Shown: piece by piece, positions 22,630-34,653 of the stretch | Layout: each line of letters opens with the position of its first letter | Numbering within the stretch: the stretch's first letter is position 1 | Assembly (NCBI RefSeq): GCF_045679555.1 | Contig: NC_092092.1 | Location: 22,992,969 to 23,056,968, forward strand | Origin: Salvelinus alpinus | Lineage: Eukaryota > Chordata > Actinopteri > Salmoniformes > Salmonidae | Length of the DNA: 64,000 nt | Direction: 5' to 3' | Made by a program: the position numbers and the translations under genes | Notes under the pieces: generated by a model | The model's database searches: none | What the model was told of the DNA's origin: nothing | The model's input: only the letters and a program-made list of their open reading frames with translations

Positions 22630-25600
22630 TACAAACGGGCTATGACTGACACAGCAGACTCGGACCAGTTCCACAACTCTGTCTCCTCCCAAGGAGCCAC
22701 CATTGGAAGACACTAGGAGTTACTTCAAAATCTTATGGAAGGATTTCAGACCCTGGCAGAAAGCCATGACCGCACTTTCAATACATTGCTGGAGCAATTC
22801 CGCGGATTGTCTATTAGGCAGCCAGCCACAACAGTAACCTCCCAGCCTCTCAGTAACTATCCCTAGCCCACCCCGGCTTCCCGAGAACACTGCTTACCTC
22901 CTCCGGAGTGCTACGCTGGAGATTCAGGAACATATCTGGCATTTCTCTCCGAGTGCTCCCTCATCTTCGAGCTGCAGCCCTCTTCTGTTCCCTAGGCCCG
23001 CTCGAAGATAGCGTAACTTATAACACTGATGCCCGGGAGGACTCTCGCCTAGGCTAAGGCACTGTGGGAGCAACAATCCACCGTGTGCTTTAGTCTGGGG
23101 GAGTTCATGGCGGAGATAAAAAAAGGTGTCCGGGACAGAGGCTGCTGTGAAGCTACTCTTACTACGTCAAGACTCCCGTAGTGTGGCAGACTATGCGTTT
23201 GATTTTTCGCATGTTGGCCGCCGAGAGTGCCTGGAACCCGGAATCCCTGTTCGACACATTCCTTCATGTATTATCGGAGGAGGTTAAAGACGAGCTCGCA
23301 GCCTGGGAGCTGCCCATGGATCTCGACTCTCTCATCACCTTGACCATATGAATCGATGGGTGGTTACGGGAATGTAGGAGGGAGAGGAGGTCTGTTCCCA
23401 GTCACACTCACTCGTCCAAGGATCCCACCTCGCCTCTGAGGAATCCCGGAAGTTCCCGGTGTCTACATTACCGAGGGAATCCGAGTTCACCCGGGAATCA
23501 CGAGGTCTGCCGACTCGCCTCCTCTGGAGCCTATGCAACTTGGCAGAGCTAGATTGTCTCCTGCAAACGTTTACGCAAACTGAACACCAAGAGCTGTCTG
23601 TATTGTGGTTCTACCTGTTCATTAAAAGACCAGGCTCATCAGTAGGTACGAGTACACTGGTGGGCCATATAGCGAATTTCCAATCTCCCTGTGCTCGTAC
23701 CCCTCGTACCCCTCTCCATGCCTGCGGGAGGGGGGGGGTGACCGGTCAAAATCTCTCTGGGTACTCATAGACTCTGGGGCCGACGAGAGTTTTATGAACA
23801 TTACCCTGGTGTCAGAGCTGGGAACCCCCACTCAACCCCTCTCCATTCCCATGGACATCAGAGCGCTGGATGGGTGCTCTATTGGCAGAGTCACCTACAA
23901 TATGGTTCCTATCAAACTGCGAGTGTCAGGTAACCACAGTTAGTCACTTACATTTCTGCTCATCAAATCTCCTTAGGTTCCTGTGGTTTTGCGGTTTTCA
24001 TGGCTCCAGAGGCACAGTCCCCTTATTGACTGGACTGTTGGTTCTATCAAGGGTTGGAGCCCGTTCTGCCACGCTCATTGCCTGAAGTCAGTCTGCACCG
24101 GGACGTCTTCCTGTGGGCTTTGGAAAAGCCTCAAACCTTTCTGCCGTTCCCGCTGAGTACCAGGACCTCCTGGAAGTTTTCAACAAGGCCCGTTCCACAT
24201 CGCTCCCTCCGCATCAGCCCTATGACTGCGTTATTGACCTTCTCCCGGGCACTACACCAGCTCGGGGGTAGCTTTATTCCCTGTTGGATCCAGAGACCAA
24301 GGCGACGGAAAGGTAAATTGAGGACTCCCTGGCTGCAGGTGTATCCGTCCTTCTGCCTCCCCTTCCGGCGCAGGGTCCTTCTTTGTGGAGAAGAAGGACA
24401 GAACCTTGCGCCCATGTATCGACTACCGGGGTCTTAATGACATCATAGTTAGTGAACTGTTACCCATTACCACTCATTGCCTCGGCTTTCGAGCCTCTCC
24501 AGGGGGCTACTATCTTCTCTAAGTTGGACCTTAGGAACGCCTACCATCTGGTCCAGAAACGGGAAGGAGACAAGTGGAAGACAACCTTTAACACGGCTAG
24601 AGGGCACTGCGAATACCTTGTGATGCCATTCGAACTGACCAACGCTCCTGCAGTGTTCCAGGTCCTGGTTAACGATGTTCCCTGTGACATGTTGAACCGG
24701 TTTGTGTTCGTCTACCTCGATGACATCCATGTCTTTACCCGCTCAGCTCAAGAACATGTCCTCCTCCCTTCCTGAGGTTTGCTAATTTCTACCGCTGTTT
24801 CATCTGGGGTTACAGCATCCTGGCTTCCCCCCTTTCAGCACTCACCTCTCCCAAGGTCTAGTTCACGTGGTCTCCAGTTGCTGACCGGGCGTTCTCAGAC
24901 CTCAAGCATTGGTTCACTACAGCTCCACTACAGCTACAGATCCATCCCGTCAGTTTGTGGTGGATTCTCGACGCATTGGACGTCGGAGTGGCATGTGCTC
25001 TCATGCCTCTATAGCCCCACTGCTACACCATCCTCCCCACCTCTTTTCTAGCAGCTGCATTCATCTGGGGTATAGAGAACCAGGTCCGTGAGGCGCAGCG
25101 TTCCCAGGGAGGGGGGAGCCTGTCCCATGGCGAGCCTGTCCACCGGTTTTCACCCCAGTCCAGTTGGAGCAAGCCAATCAGGACCTGGAGACGGCTCTTC
25201 GTTGCCTCGTCTCCGCCAACCCCACCACCTGGAGCCAGCAACTTGTGTGGGTGGAATACGCCCACAACACTCTTCCCTGCTCGGCCACTGGTCTCTCACT
25301 TTTCGAGTGTTCCATGGGATATCAGCCCCCGCTCTTCCCTGAGCAAGAGGAAGAGGTCAGCATATCCTTGGCCCAGATGTTCATCCGCCGCTGTCGTCTT
25401 ACCTGACAGAGAGCCCGGTCCGCCACCGGACCCCCGCTCCCCGCTATCGTCTCGGGCAGAGAGTATGGCTGTCCACTCGGGATCTGCCCCTCCGGGTTGA
25501 GTCCTGTGAACTTTCCCCCAGTTTTATCGGCCCTTTCCCCATCTCTAAGATTCTTAGCCCCTCTGCTGTTCGTCTTCTGTTGCCCCCGCACCCTCCGTAT

Positions 25601-25650
25601 ACATCCCACTTTTCATGTGTCTAGGATCAAACCTCTGTCTCACAGCCCTT
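22630..25650 (+). pseudogene. Decayed gypsy gag-pol region
   Basis: About 3 kb remain where a full gypsy interior is usually 4-5 kb, so parts are deleted. Behind the left LTR is a gag-like stretch. At about 24390-24775 lies reverse transcriptase: [31 protein letters not shown] and the catalytic VYLDDI. Further on, RNase H is fragmentary. At about 25160-25400 the end of integrase reads WVEYAHNTLPCSATGLSLFE, and at 25497-25610 the integrase C-terminus reads [20 protein letters not shown]. Many frameshifts and stops separate these blocks. It is a retrotransposon relic and cannot encode a functional polyprotein. Confidence 0.88.
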
Positions 25651-25983
25651 TGTCTCCTGTTTCCCCCATTATCCCCTGTGTACTTATACCTGCGGTTTTC
25701 TGTTGGTCTGTTGCCAGTTCGTCTTGTCAAGTCTTACCAGCGTGTTCTCCCATTTTCCAGTATCTCTAGTTTCTGTTTTCTAGTCCTCCTGTTTCTGACC
25801 ATTCTGCTTGCCCTGACCCTGAGCCTGCCTGCCATTCTGTCCCTTATTGACATTGTCTTGGATTACCGACCTCTGCCTGCCCTGGACCTGCCATTTGCCT
25901 GCCCCTTGTTTTATAATAAACATCTGAGATTCGAACTGTCTGCCTCCTGTGTCTGCATCTGTGTCTTATCCTGAGTCATGTTA
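25651..25983 (+). repeat. Right LTR of the gypsy-like element
   Basis: Matches the left LTR at 22282-22629 in order and content, including the C-rich start, TAATAAACATCTGAGATTCG and a shared end TCCTGAGTCATGTTA. Together the two LTRs delimit a 3.7 kb element. Confidence 0.85.
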
Positions 25984-27534
25984 ATAAGACCCAGCTTACA
26001 AATCTACCCTTTGTGTGTTTAATGATGACACCCACGCACACTTTGTGGCCCTGTGACATGGCATCGCCGTGTCAAGCTTGGAAACTTGAGCAAGGAAGAT
26101 GTTCGAGCCATTTCCCCTGCCTCCCCCACAGGCTAGTGGGGGTAAAGCCAGGAATAGATGTCTGTTCATGTCGCTGCCTGAGGGACAGGCTCAAGAAGAC
26201 TAATTTACTGTAACGTTATGCCAGCAGACTGAACACTTCACAATGGCAGGCCCTTCAAAACAGATTGAACTCAGATAAGTTGTCTAACAGTGACTCTCTG
26301 GCACAACTGTAAACCACTTCACAAAGAGATATTGAAGTTGTAACTTCAATGAGTTGGGTGAAAATACTTGTCCTACTTTATCCCAGAAGCTTCACTCTAT
26401 GCGTGTCGGTCACAACTCAAGATGAGGATATGACTCGAAAACAATGACAATAAAACAGGAATGTAGTGGAAAAACTTGATCCGGACATAAATATCTGCTC
26501 TCAAATTAGACCAGGATCAACCAGGTTCTCCAATCCATGAGCGGATATGATCAACAGCTGAGGGAAGATCATTTCAGGGGAGGAGAACTTTGGGATGGTG
26601 TTCAGCTGTGTTGAAATAGTCCCAGTCAGCTAGAGACAATTAATTGAGCACATCAGCCGAATCACTCTGAAATTATCTTAGTTAGAGGCAGCCATCTGTG
26701 TACCCACACAGCTGCCTGCATAGAGATACTGTATATAGCTTATAATGTTCTAATTCCATTTTTTGGGGGTAACTGCTTAGATTACCCTCTTTCACTTTCA
26801 GTTCCTTTCTGGCACTTTCCAAGTCATCCCAGGTTAGGGACTAATTGCTTTAAGAGAAAGAAGCTCACTTCCCTTCGCTCCACTCTGCGGTTTCAATCCA
26901 GCACCGCCCGCAGTTACTACAGGTCCTAGTAAAGGGTTGTACTTTCCTAGAAAATAATTTTCCCCTAACTAATCCAGCTGTAACCATGTAGTAATTAACA
27001 CACAAACATAGCATGTTTGATGTTCATTGATACTATATTACCACACCAGTTAGTCCTGTTGAGAAACCAAGGTGCCTGCTACAGTACAAATTCTCACAGA
27101 ATGTAGTCTGAGCATCTTTTACATGACATAATGTACATTGTTAATGACCTAGCTATGATTGAATGCAATGCTGGATATGTTGAAAACACAAGTACTACCA
27201 CAACATAAAAAGCTGTATTGTGTAAAACTTAGGCAGTAGCAAAGGGCACAGAAAGTCTGATAGGTAGTCATTTGGGGTGTCAAATTTAAACTAAAAGTCT
27301 ATTTTGGGAGTATTGTACAAAAAGGGCACAATGTGCACAGCGTGCTACACCTCCTGCCTTCCTGACCGCGTAATTACATGACTAATTACATGACTAATTG
27401 AGTGTAAGGAGGAACAGTCTATTATTTCTAAGTAGACATGTATTGTGGTGATGTGTGGCCTTGTACTATTATGTGTATAAGAAGACCACAACAGTGTTAG
27501 ATGAATCATTCTTATTGAATAAATTATACAAATA
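25984..27534. other. No gene recognised
   Basis: About 1.5 kb of non-coding DNA. No repeat that recurs here and no supported exon. Confidence 0.4.
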
Positions 27535-27715
27535 TATTTTTGTCATTTAGTAGACACTCTTATCCAGAGCGACTAACATGAGCAATTAGGGTTAAGTGCC
27601 TTACTCAAGGGTACATCAGCAGATTTTCACCTAGTCAACTCTGGGATTCTAACCAGTGACCTTTCGGTTACTGGCCCAATGCTCTTAACCGCTAGGCTGC
27701 CTGCCGACATGTTGG
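27535..27715 (-). mobile_element. SINE (V-SINE-like) copy
   Basis: The + strand begins with a tail-like TAGTAGACACTCTTATCCAG then AGCGACTAACATGAGCAATT, and ends with the complement of a tRNA-like head: CCAGTGACCTTTCGGTTACT (B-box side) and CTCTTAACCGCTAGGCTGCC (A-box side). A related but different SINE lies at 45885-46030. The family name is from memory. Confidence 0.75.
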
Positions 27716-27723
27716 CTTGAGAT

Positions 27724-27865
27724 CAGTGGAGGCTGCTAAGGGGAGGAAGACTCATAATAATGTCTGGAATGGAATGGTATCAAACACATGACGTGTTTGA
27801 TACCATTCCATCCACTCCATTCTGGCCATTATTATGAGCCATCCTCCCCTCAGCAGCCTCCACTG
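27724..27865. mobile_element. Fold-back hAT-like MITE with target duplication
   Basis: A 142-bp element is almost entirely palindromic: it begins CAGTGGAGGCTGCTAAGGGG and ends CCCCTCAGCAGCCTCCACTG, with complementary interiors that meet at about 27790. The 8 bases on each side, CTTGAGAT (27716-27723) and TTTGAGAT (27866-27873), differ at one position, as expected for a hAT target duplication. The transcript would fold into a long hairpin. Confidence 0.9.
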
Positions 27866-29842
27866 TTTGAGATACATTTCAGATACAACAGACACAGGCA
27901 GTTAACTCAAACAGAAGGAGCTTTTCCCCCTCTTGTGGCTTTTTCAGAAACTACCACATCTCCCAGACAACATCCAGCATTTCCTGCCGTTACTCTACAG
28001 GTATAGGATCAAAATGTTAGCCAGTCTGCTACAGCAGGAAAATAATCCTGCAGAAACAGGAAATATAAATTATTATGTGGATTATAATGAATGGCCATTT
28101 TTGTAGGGGTTGCTATTGGGGGTGATATTGCCTTCTCCTGTTGATAAAAATAACTTGAAACAAAATGATGTAGATCCTATTACCATATTGGCAAAAGCCT
28201 TGACATTGTACGCACGTACTGTGTGAGAACATTATGACCACATCAATGGTCTTGTGAAATATATAAACATTGTCACACCTGTGTGGGTTAAATCAAGAAA
28301 TAAAACAGATATGGTGTTCATACTGCTCTTCTGAACGTTATGGAATATCTCACAAACAAAGTCTGTCTTCCCTAACCATCTCAAATGAAATCAAATTGTA
28401 ACATGCTTCGTAAACAACAGGTGTAGTCGACTAACAGTGAAATGCTTGTGTAACAGGGTTGGTTATGTTTCCACTTGCCTCTAAAGAAATGTGTATTTGA
28501 TGTTCAAGCATTCTTATTGGTTAGTTCAACTCTGATGACAATAAGGTGTGTTGTGATTGGCCCCGCTTGCAGATAGGGGGAGATCGCGAACGTCAGGTCT
28601 TCCCAGTAGGAAAATGTGATGCAAGGGGTAGGTCACGTTCTGAATACTGTTTTCTATTTTCTATTTTACAATGTGTACAAGTTTGCTGTACGTTACTGAT
28701 TTATACATGTGTGGGTATATGGTACCTGTTAGGGATTGAGGGGCTTTCTGGGATGTGCTTTGGCATACGATTGCTGTAAATAAGTGTGTTAGCTAGCATA
28801 CACCGATGTCATGGTCACATAATCCACTGCTAACACAGTTGTCTTCATGCTACAGATTTTGCCATCGACAGCCATCAATACTGTTAAACCCTGCACAACT
28901 AACGTGCTGTTTCCCATTTAACAACAGAAATAAATGATGCTCAACTGGGACCACTGGCCGAAGTGATTTATTTTGAGAAAACACAACGCATGGAGAGTAC
29001 ATTATACATCTGTTACAATTGCTTACGGCCCTTCCCAACAATGCAGAGAAAAAAACAGAAATAATAGAAAACAAACATAATACTCTGTGCTGGAATAAAT
29101 AACACGGCTGTTACTGTGACGATTAACAGCCCATTCTCACCAGAGCCTATTTAACCTCAGAGGAACACAGCTCCATAAAGACTAGATGTATTATATCACT
29201 AAAGGTCTGTGCACTGCAGAAATGACAACAGGAAACCACTGCAGCATTGGGCCACTTAGTTCAGTGTAAGGGTCTTTCTAGGGAAGGGGCCTCAGCAACT
29301 TCTCTCATGGCAACATGATCTCATGATGCTGTCTTTGTCATTGTCAGTTCATGACATCAACTACATCAATTCATTGAAAAACATGAGGTAAATTATAATT
29401 CATTCATGATAGAGTGTTAATCAGCAACCAACAAATGGTAAATTGTTGGACTTTTTACATCTAGGCCTATATTAGAAAAAAAAATACAAATGGAGGTGTG
29501 TTGAACAGTAAAGTTTGTGACTGAAATTATAATGGGGAGCATCAGAGGCCTTTTAAAATGTTCTTTTGAAATATAATAATAAACCCACAATCAAAAATGA
29601 CTGTATATCCTCATTTGATAAGGGAGATGTGTAGCCTAATGTATTCAAAAACTGTTGTAGGAATAAATATAAATTCTCTGCAGGTCAAGACCTGCCATTC
29701 AATTTCTTCCAAAGATACTTTTAACTAACTCTCCTTTCATCTGTGGTACAACCTTGTAACCCATTTCAGTGTTGTTCATTAAACTCTTATCTTTTTCATT
29801 TGACTAAAATAAATAATTACTTCAATTTCAGCAAGCAAAACT
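27866..29842. other. No gene recognised; short LINE tail inside
   Basis: Positions about 28383-28445 (AAATCAAATTGTAACATGCT and AACAGTGAAATGCTTGTGTA) are a short antisense LINE 3' tail of the family seen at 38166-38694. The rest is AT-rich with no supported exon. Confidence 0.45.
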
Positions 29843-30470
29843 ACACTGAACAAAAATATAAACACAACATGTAAAGTGCTAGTCCCTTTTTTCATGAGCT
29901 GAAATAAAATAAATATTCCATACGGATACAAATGTTATTTATCTCAAATTTTGTGCAGATTGTTTTTAACATCGCTGTTAGTGAGCATTTCGTCCTTTGT
30001 CAACATAATCCATCCACCTGACAGGTGTGGCATATCAAGAAGCTGATTAAACAGCATGATCATTACACAGGTGCACCTTGTGCTGGGGAAAATAAAAGGC
30101 CACTCTAAAATGTGCAGTTTTGTCAATCAACACAATGCCACAGATGTCTCAAGTTTTGAGGGAGCATGCAATTGGCATGCTGACTGCAGGAATGTCCAGA
30201 GAATTGAATGTTAATTTCTCTACCACAAGCCGCCTCCAATGTCATTTTAGAGAATTTGGCAGTACGTCCTTTCCTGCCTCACAACCGCAGACCACGTAGG
30301 GGGGGGGGGGGGGTGCTGAGGAGTATTTCTGTCTGTAATAAAGTGCTTTTGTGTAGAAAACCTCTTTATGATGGGCTGGGCCTGGCTCCTCAGTGGGTCA
30401 GCCTGGCTCCCAAATGGGTGGGCTATCATTGTGTTTACTTTATAGCTACCTACACAAATAGCTAGCTAGA
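29843..30470 (+). mobile_element. Tc1-like transposon, internally deleted
   Basis: Starts with the terminal repeat CACTGAACAAAAATATAAAC and continues through AATCCATCCACCTGACAGGT, the short leader, and the transposase N-terminal region (LNVNFSTTSRLQCHFREFGS at about 30207-30266). It then breaks at a run of 15 G (30299-30313) and ends in the shared tail AATAAAGTGCTTTTGTGTAG. Catalytic sequence is absent. This copy keeps the canonical order of blocks that is rearranged at 741-893. Confidence 0.82.
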
Positions 30471-30536
30471 ACAAAGTGTTAATAAGATAAAATTCATTAA
30501 AAACATTTAAAAGCAATAAATATAAAAGTTGTCCAG

Positions 30537-31158
30537 TAGGCATCTACCTCAACTGCAAGGCTCTCCAGAGGGTGGTGCGGTCAGCACAACGCATCACCGG
30601 GGTCAAACTACCTGCCCTCCAGGACACCTACAGCACCCGATGTCACAGGAAGGCCAAACAGATCATCACGGACAACAACCACCAAAGCTACTGCCTGTTC
30701 ACCCCGCTACCATCCAGAAGGCGAGGTCAGTACAGGTGCATCAAAGCTGGGACTGAGAGACTGAAAAATAGCTTCTATCTCAAGGCCATCAGACTGACTA
30801 CATACAGACTCAAATCAATGGCCACTTTAATAAATGGATAACTAGTCACTTTAAATAATGCCACTTTCATAATGTTTACATATCTTACATTACTCATCTC
30901 ATATGTATATACTGTATCTTATACCATCTATTGCATCTTGCCTATGCTGCTCGGTCATCGCTCATCCATATATTTATATGTACATATTCTTATTCCATCC
31001 CTTTAGATTTGTGTGTACTAGGTAGTTGTTGTGGAATTGTTAGATTACTTGTTAGATATTACTGCACTGTCGGAACTAGAAGCACAACAATTTCGCTACA
31101 CTCGCATTAACATCTGCTAAACATGTGTATGTGACCAATAAAATGTTATTTTATTTGA
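30537..31158 (+). mobile_element. LINE 3' end fragment
   Basis: Translation gives the C-terminal tail of a non-LTR reverse transcriptase: LQRVVRSAQRITGVKLPALQ and then LPSRRRGQYRCIKAGTERLK, followed by NSFYLKAIRL. A 3' UTR of about 320 bases follows and ends CAATAAAATGTTATTTTATT. It is severely 5'-truncated and belongs to a different subfamily from 13585-14712. Confidence 0.82.
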
Positions 31159-31379
31159 TCAATACACCCAGTCAGTACAAAGATACAGGCGTCCTTCCTA
31201 ACTCAGTTGCCGAAGAGGAAGGAAACCGCTCAGGGATTTCACCATGAGGCCAATGGTGACTTTAAAACAGTTACAGAGTTTAATGGCTGTGATAGGAGAA
31301 AAGTGAGGATGGATCAACAACAGTGTAGTTTCTCCACAATACTAACCTTATTGACAGAGTGAAAAGAAGGAAGCCTGTA

Positions 31380-32035
31380 CAGAATAAAAATATTCCAAAA
31401 CACGCATCCTGTTTGCAACAAGGCAATAAAGTAAAAGTACAAAAAATGTGGCAAAGAAATTAACTTTATGTACTGAATACAAAACGTTTTGTTTGGGGCA
31501 AGTCCAACACAAAACATCACTAAGTTCCACTCTTCATATCTTCAAGCATGGTGGTGTCTGTATCACGTTAAGGGTATGCTTGTCATCAGCAATTTTTGGG
31601 GGGGATAAAAGAAACAGAATAGAGCTTAGAACAGGCAAAATCCTGGGAAAAAATCCTGGGAAACATGGTTCAATCTGCCTTCCACCAGACACTGGGAGAT
31701 GAATTCACCTTTCAGCAGGACAATAACCTAAAACACAAGGCCAAATCTACACTGGAGTTGCTTACCAAGAAGACAGTGAATGTTCCTGAGTGGCCTTGTG
31801 TTTTAGGTTATTGACCTTCATCTACTTGACAATCTATGGCAAAACCTGAAAATGGTTGTCTAGCAATGATCAGAACCAATTTGGTAGAGCTTGAAGAATT
31901 TAGAAAAGAATAATGGGCAAATGTTGCGCAATCCAGGTGTAGAAAGCTCTTAGAGACTTACCCATGAAGCTGTAATCACTAAAAGTGATTCTACAAAGTA
32001 TTGACTCAGGGGTGTGAATATTTATGTAAATGCAT
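31380..32035 (+). mobile_element. Tc1-like transposon relic
   Basis: Broken transposase pieces are legible: YGGVCI-like text around 31548, FTFQQDN-like CTTTCAGCAGGACAATAACC (second catalytic Asp) at about 31711, and at 31790-31870 a degraded counterpart of the Asp-Glu block (LHLLDNLWQNLKMVV). The right end reads AAAGTATTGACTCAGGGGTG at about 31997. Many frameshifts make it non-functional. Confidence 0.78.
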
Positions 32036-32110
32036 GTTCAGAGTAATAATATCTAGATGAATGATAAAGACAAAAACATAATCCACCATAAACGATTAGC
32101 ATAATCCACC

Positions 32111-32368
32111 ATTGGGCAAGATAAAACATTTAAGTGCCTTTGAACGGGGTGCTGGGTTTTTCACGTTGAACAGTTTCCCGTGTGTATCAAAAATGGTCCA
32201 CCACCCAAAGGACATCCAGACAACTTGACACAACTGTGGGAAGCATTGGAGTCAACATGGGCCAGCATCCCTGTGGAACGCTTTCGACACCTTGTAGAGT
32301 CCATGCCCTGATCAGTTGAGGCTGTTCTGAGGGCAAAAGTGTTCCTAATGTTTGGTATACTCAGTGTA
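32111..32368 (+). mobile_element. Tc1-like deletion derivative, 5'-truncated
   Basis: Matches the 3' two thirds of the element at 2988-3448: TTTAAGTGCCTTTGAACGGG, then ACTGTGGGAAGCATTGGAGT, then the right tip CTAATGTTTGGTATACTCAG. The left terminal repeat is missing. It immediately follows another Tc1-like relic. Confidence 0.78.
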
Positions 32369-32864
32369 TGTAACACATTCTTTACAAGTAATGCATTGCA
32401 TGTAGTGGTTGACATAAACTGACATCATTTATTATATCTATAAATAAAATGTGTGATATAAACCTTATTTAGGGCGCTGACAACAAAGTGTTATCATATT
32501 GTGTGATGTAAGAACAACAGATGTTCAGAGGGTGCAGCCAAACTTTAATGTTGACCTTTTCCTATAAAGGTTTGCTGCAATGCACCAAAAACTTGTGGAA
32601 TTTATCAATAACACTCACCCTCCCACAAACATACACAAACACATTGTATTTTTCTTACACACTTTGTGATTCCAACCCAAGAGATGGAAAACCTGTCTGA
32701 CACAATTTCCTGGTTTCCTCTTGTGAAAGTCAGTTAATCCCACAAACCACTGCTTGCATCATGTTCAGAGTAAATACATTGGGCACAAGGACAACAGGGT
32801 AGTCTTCTGCTCTGACCAATTTATTTATCAGCAAGTACAAAAGCCACTCTGGAACATCACAGAA
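32369..32864. other. agt upstream region, no element recognised
   Basis: About 500 bases between the last transposon and the proposed agt promoter elements. I see no coding sequence. Confidence 0.4.
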
Positions 32865-32935
32865 TACTCAGTGACGCAATGGTCTGGTTAATGAGTAACT
32901 CAGGGGTTCAGAGCTATTCATTTTTTAAGACAGAC
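32865..32935 (+). promoter_or_regulatory. agt: agt promoter: HNF1 and C/EBP-type sites
   Basis: GTTAATGAGTAAC (32887-32899) matches the HNF1 palindrome GTTAATNATTAAC at all but one specified base. TGACGCAAT (32872-32880) is a C/EBP- or ATF-type site. CATTTTTTAAG (32919-32929) could serve as a weak TATA-like box about 30 bases before the proposed transcript start. HNF1 and C/EBP factors drive liver expression, which fits angiotensinogen, a hepatic secreted protein. Sites were found by eye; function is inferred. Confidence 0.6.
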
Positions 32936-32949
32936 AGCAAGTCCACTGC

Positions 32950-32989
32950 TGACCTCAGTTAGGCTACAGCAATAGCAAGCCATCACAAG
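32950..32989 (+). other. agt: agt exon 1, non-coding (5' UTR)
   Basis: The sequence ends CACAAG followed by a strong splice donor, GTAAGG (from 32990), and lies just downstream of the proposed promoter. In other vertebrates AGT starts with a short untranslated exon, and exon 2 here begins at 35413 after CTTCACAG, so this donor fits. The start coordinate is a guess from the TATA-like box. Confidence 0.55.
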
Positions 32990-33545
32990 GTAAGGCAAAG
33001 CTTTCTCAATTTACTTTCAATGTACTTGTACAGTATTTGAGTTTATAGTGTGTCAAAAAGTTGTGATTCAGGAGACATGAGAGAGGGAATAGGATTTGTC
33101 TTAAAAATCTATGTAAAAAATATTGACCTGTTTATCAAGATAGGGAATGTCTTCAAGTTTTAAATTAAAACAAGGAGATTTACTCTAGCAACACTTCTGG
33201 GTTTTACCATACAATACTGTATTTGTTGGAAACGTATTGTGTACCTTGTTTAAGAAAAGGGACGGAGAAGGGAAGCATTCAAACATAGTGTACGAAAAAG
33301 AGAATTTCAGCTGTTTTTTTTTTTAATGACCCAATATCTTTGCTTACTGTAAACCTAATCATTAATCCAGGCCATGTATTCCCAGAAAGAGGAGGCTCTT
33401 GTGTTTGTTCTGTACTTCCAGAACTCTCATCATTTGGTAGTCATCCAACACAAAGAATAAAGTACATTTCATTGGCTATGTTTAAGTAACAATATGGAGT
33501 GGTGTGATCATTTGAAAAAAGTGGTATTTATGGATAAGTAGGCCT

Positions 33546-34653
33546 ATCCCACTTAGCATGGACTGACGCCGACGTCTTTTGTTTGGTCCAGTCCGTACCA
33601 GACTTAATTTGGCCCAAACTTAGACGTCTATGTTTGGTTCTGATTTGTTCACGTCCGGACCGGATCAAATTTGACCGATTATAGACATCTATGTTTAGCC
33701 CAAATATAGGCCGGTCCGGACCAGACGTTGGTGGATGTTGAAATCAAGGCCGGTCCGGACCGGCCTATATTTGGACCAAACATAGACGTCTATGTTTCAC
33801 AAGTTTGGACAGCACAGTACAGTACAGTAGAGCACAGCAGAGTACATTACAGTACTGCACAGTACAGCACAGCAGAGTACAGTACAGTAAATAAAAGTAG
33901 AGCATACTACAGTACAGTAGAGTGCAGTACAATACAGTAGAGCACAGTAGAGTACAGTACAGTAAAGTATAGTTCAGCACAGTAGAGTATAGAGCAGTAT
34001 AATGTACTATATTGTACCCTATTTTACTCTAATGTACTCTACTGAATTTAACTGTACTGTACTCTACTGTGCTCTAGATAAACAACAGGTAGATAAACAA
34101 CAACATATCACAGTCATAGAAATAAAAAATATATATTTCTGTAACCGTTACTGAGAGTGTTATTGTAGTTGAAGTGGTCTGTTGGTTTACTCTATAGGTT
34201 GGACTATGTTGAACACCATTGCCACCAGTTTTAAAAGGTTTAGAAAATGTAACGTAAATGCATGTGATAGATGGGAGCAAATTTTCAGTTGAATGTTACA
34301 TGGATAGAACAAATATTATTGTGATATAATGCTTACTTATTGAGAATGTATGTGTAGTTAAAAATTGGCCATAGAATCCAGTCTGTAAATTATTTATTTT
34401 CAACTTTCATTTAGAACCGAAAATGAACCTGATTCCAACGTCTGGAAAATACGTATTTTCAACTTTAAATCGGAACCGAAAATGAACCTGAATTCAACGG
34501 CCGGAAAATACATATTTTCAACGTCCAGAAAATGTCCTTTCAATGTCTGGAAAATACATATTTTCAACGCACGGAAAATATTCTTATGTATTTCCACCTT
34601 TCATTCAGAACCTACAATAAATATATTTTCAATGTAATTTTGCTTACTGGGAT
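33546..34653. mobile_element. DNA-transposon-like repeat in agt intron 1
   Basis: Imperfect terminal repeats ATCCCACTTAGCA (33546) and TGCTTACTGGGAT (ending 34653) bound a 1.1 kb non-coding unit. Its left part is built from repeated pieces with GGTCCGGACC and CATAGACGTCTATG palindromes (33580-33800). Then come a GTACA-type satellite (33810-34076) and tandem CCAACGTCTGGAAAATAC blocks (34397-34575). I cannot name the family and the borders are inferred from the tips. Confidence 0.5.
33938..34076. repeat. GTACA satellite with 26-bp perfect inverted repeat
   Basis: Sequence from about 33810 is made of ACAGT/AGTAC pentamer variants. Positions 33938-33963 are the exact reverse complement of 34051-34076 (26 of 26 bases; both contain the AGAGTACAGTACAG core or its complement), separated by 87 bases. 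The unit GTAC is itself palindromic. Confidence 0.93.

Noticed and set aside
33765-33980. Tyr/Cys/Leu-rich open frame of 71 codons on the - strand
   Set aside because: Composition is forced by the GTACA satellite.
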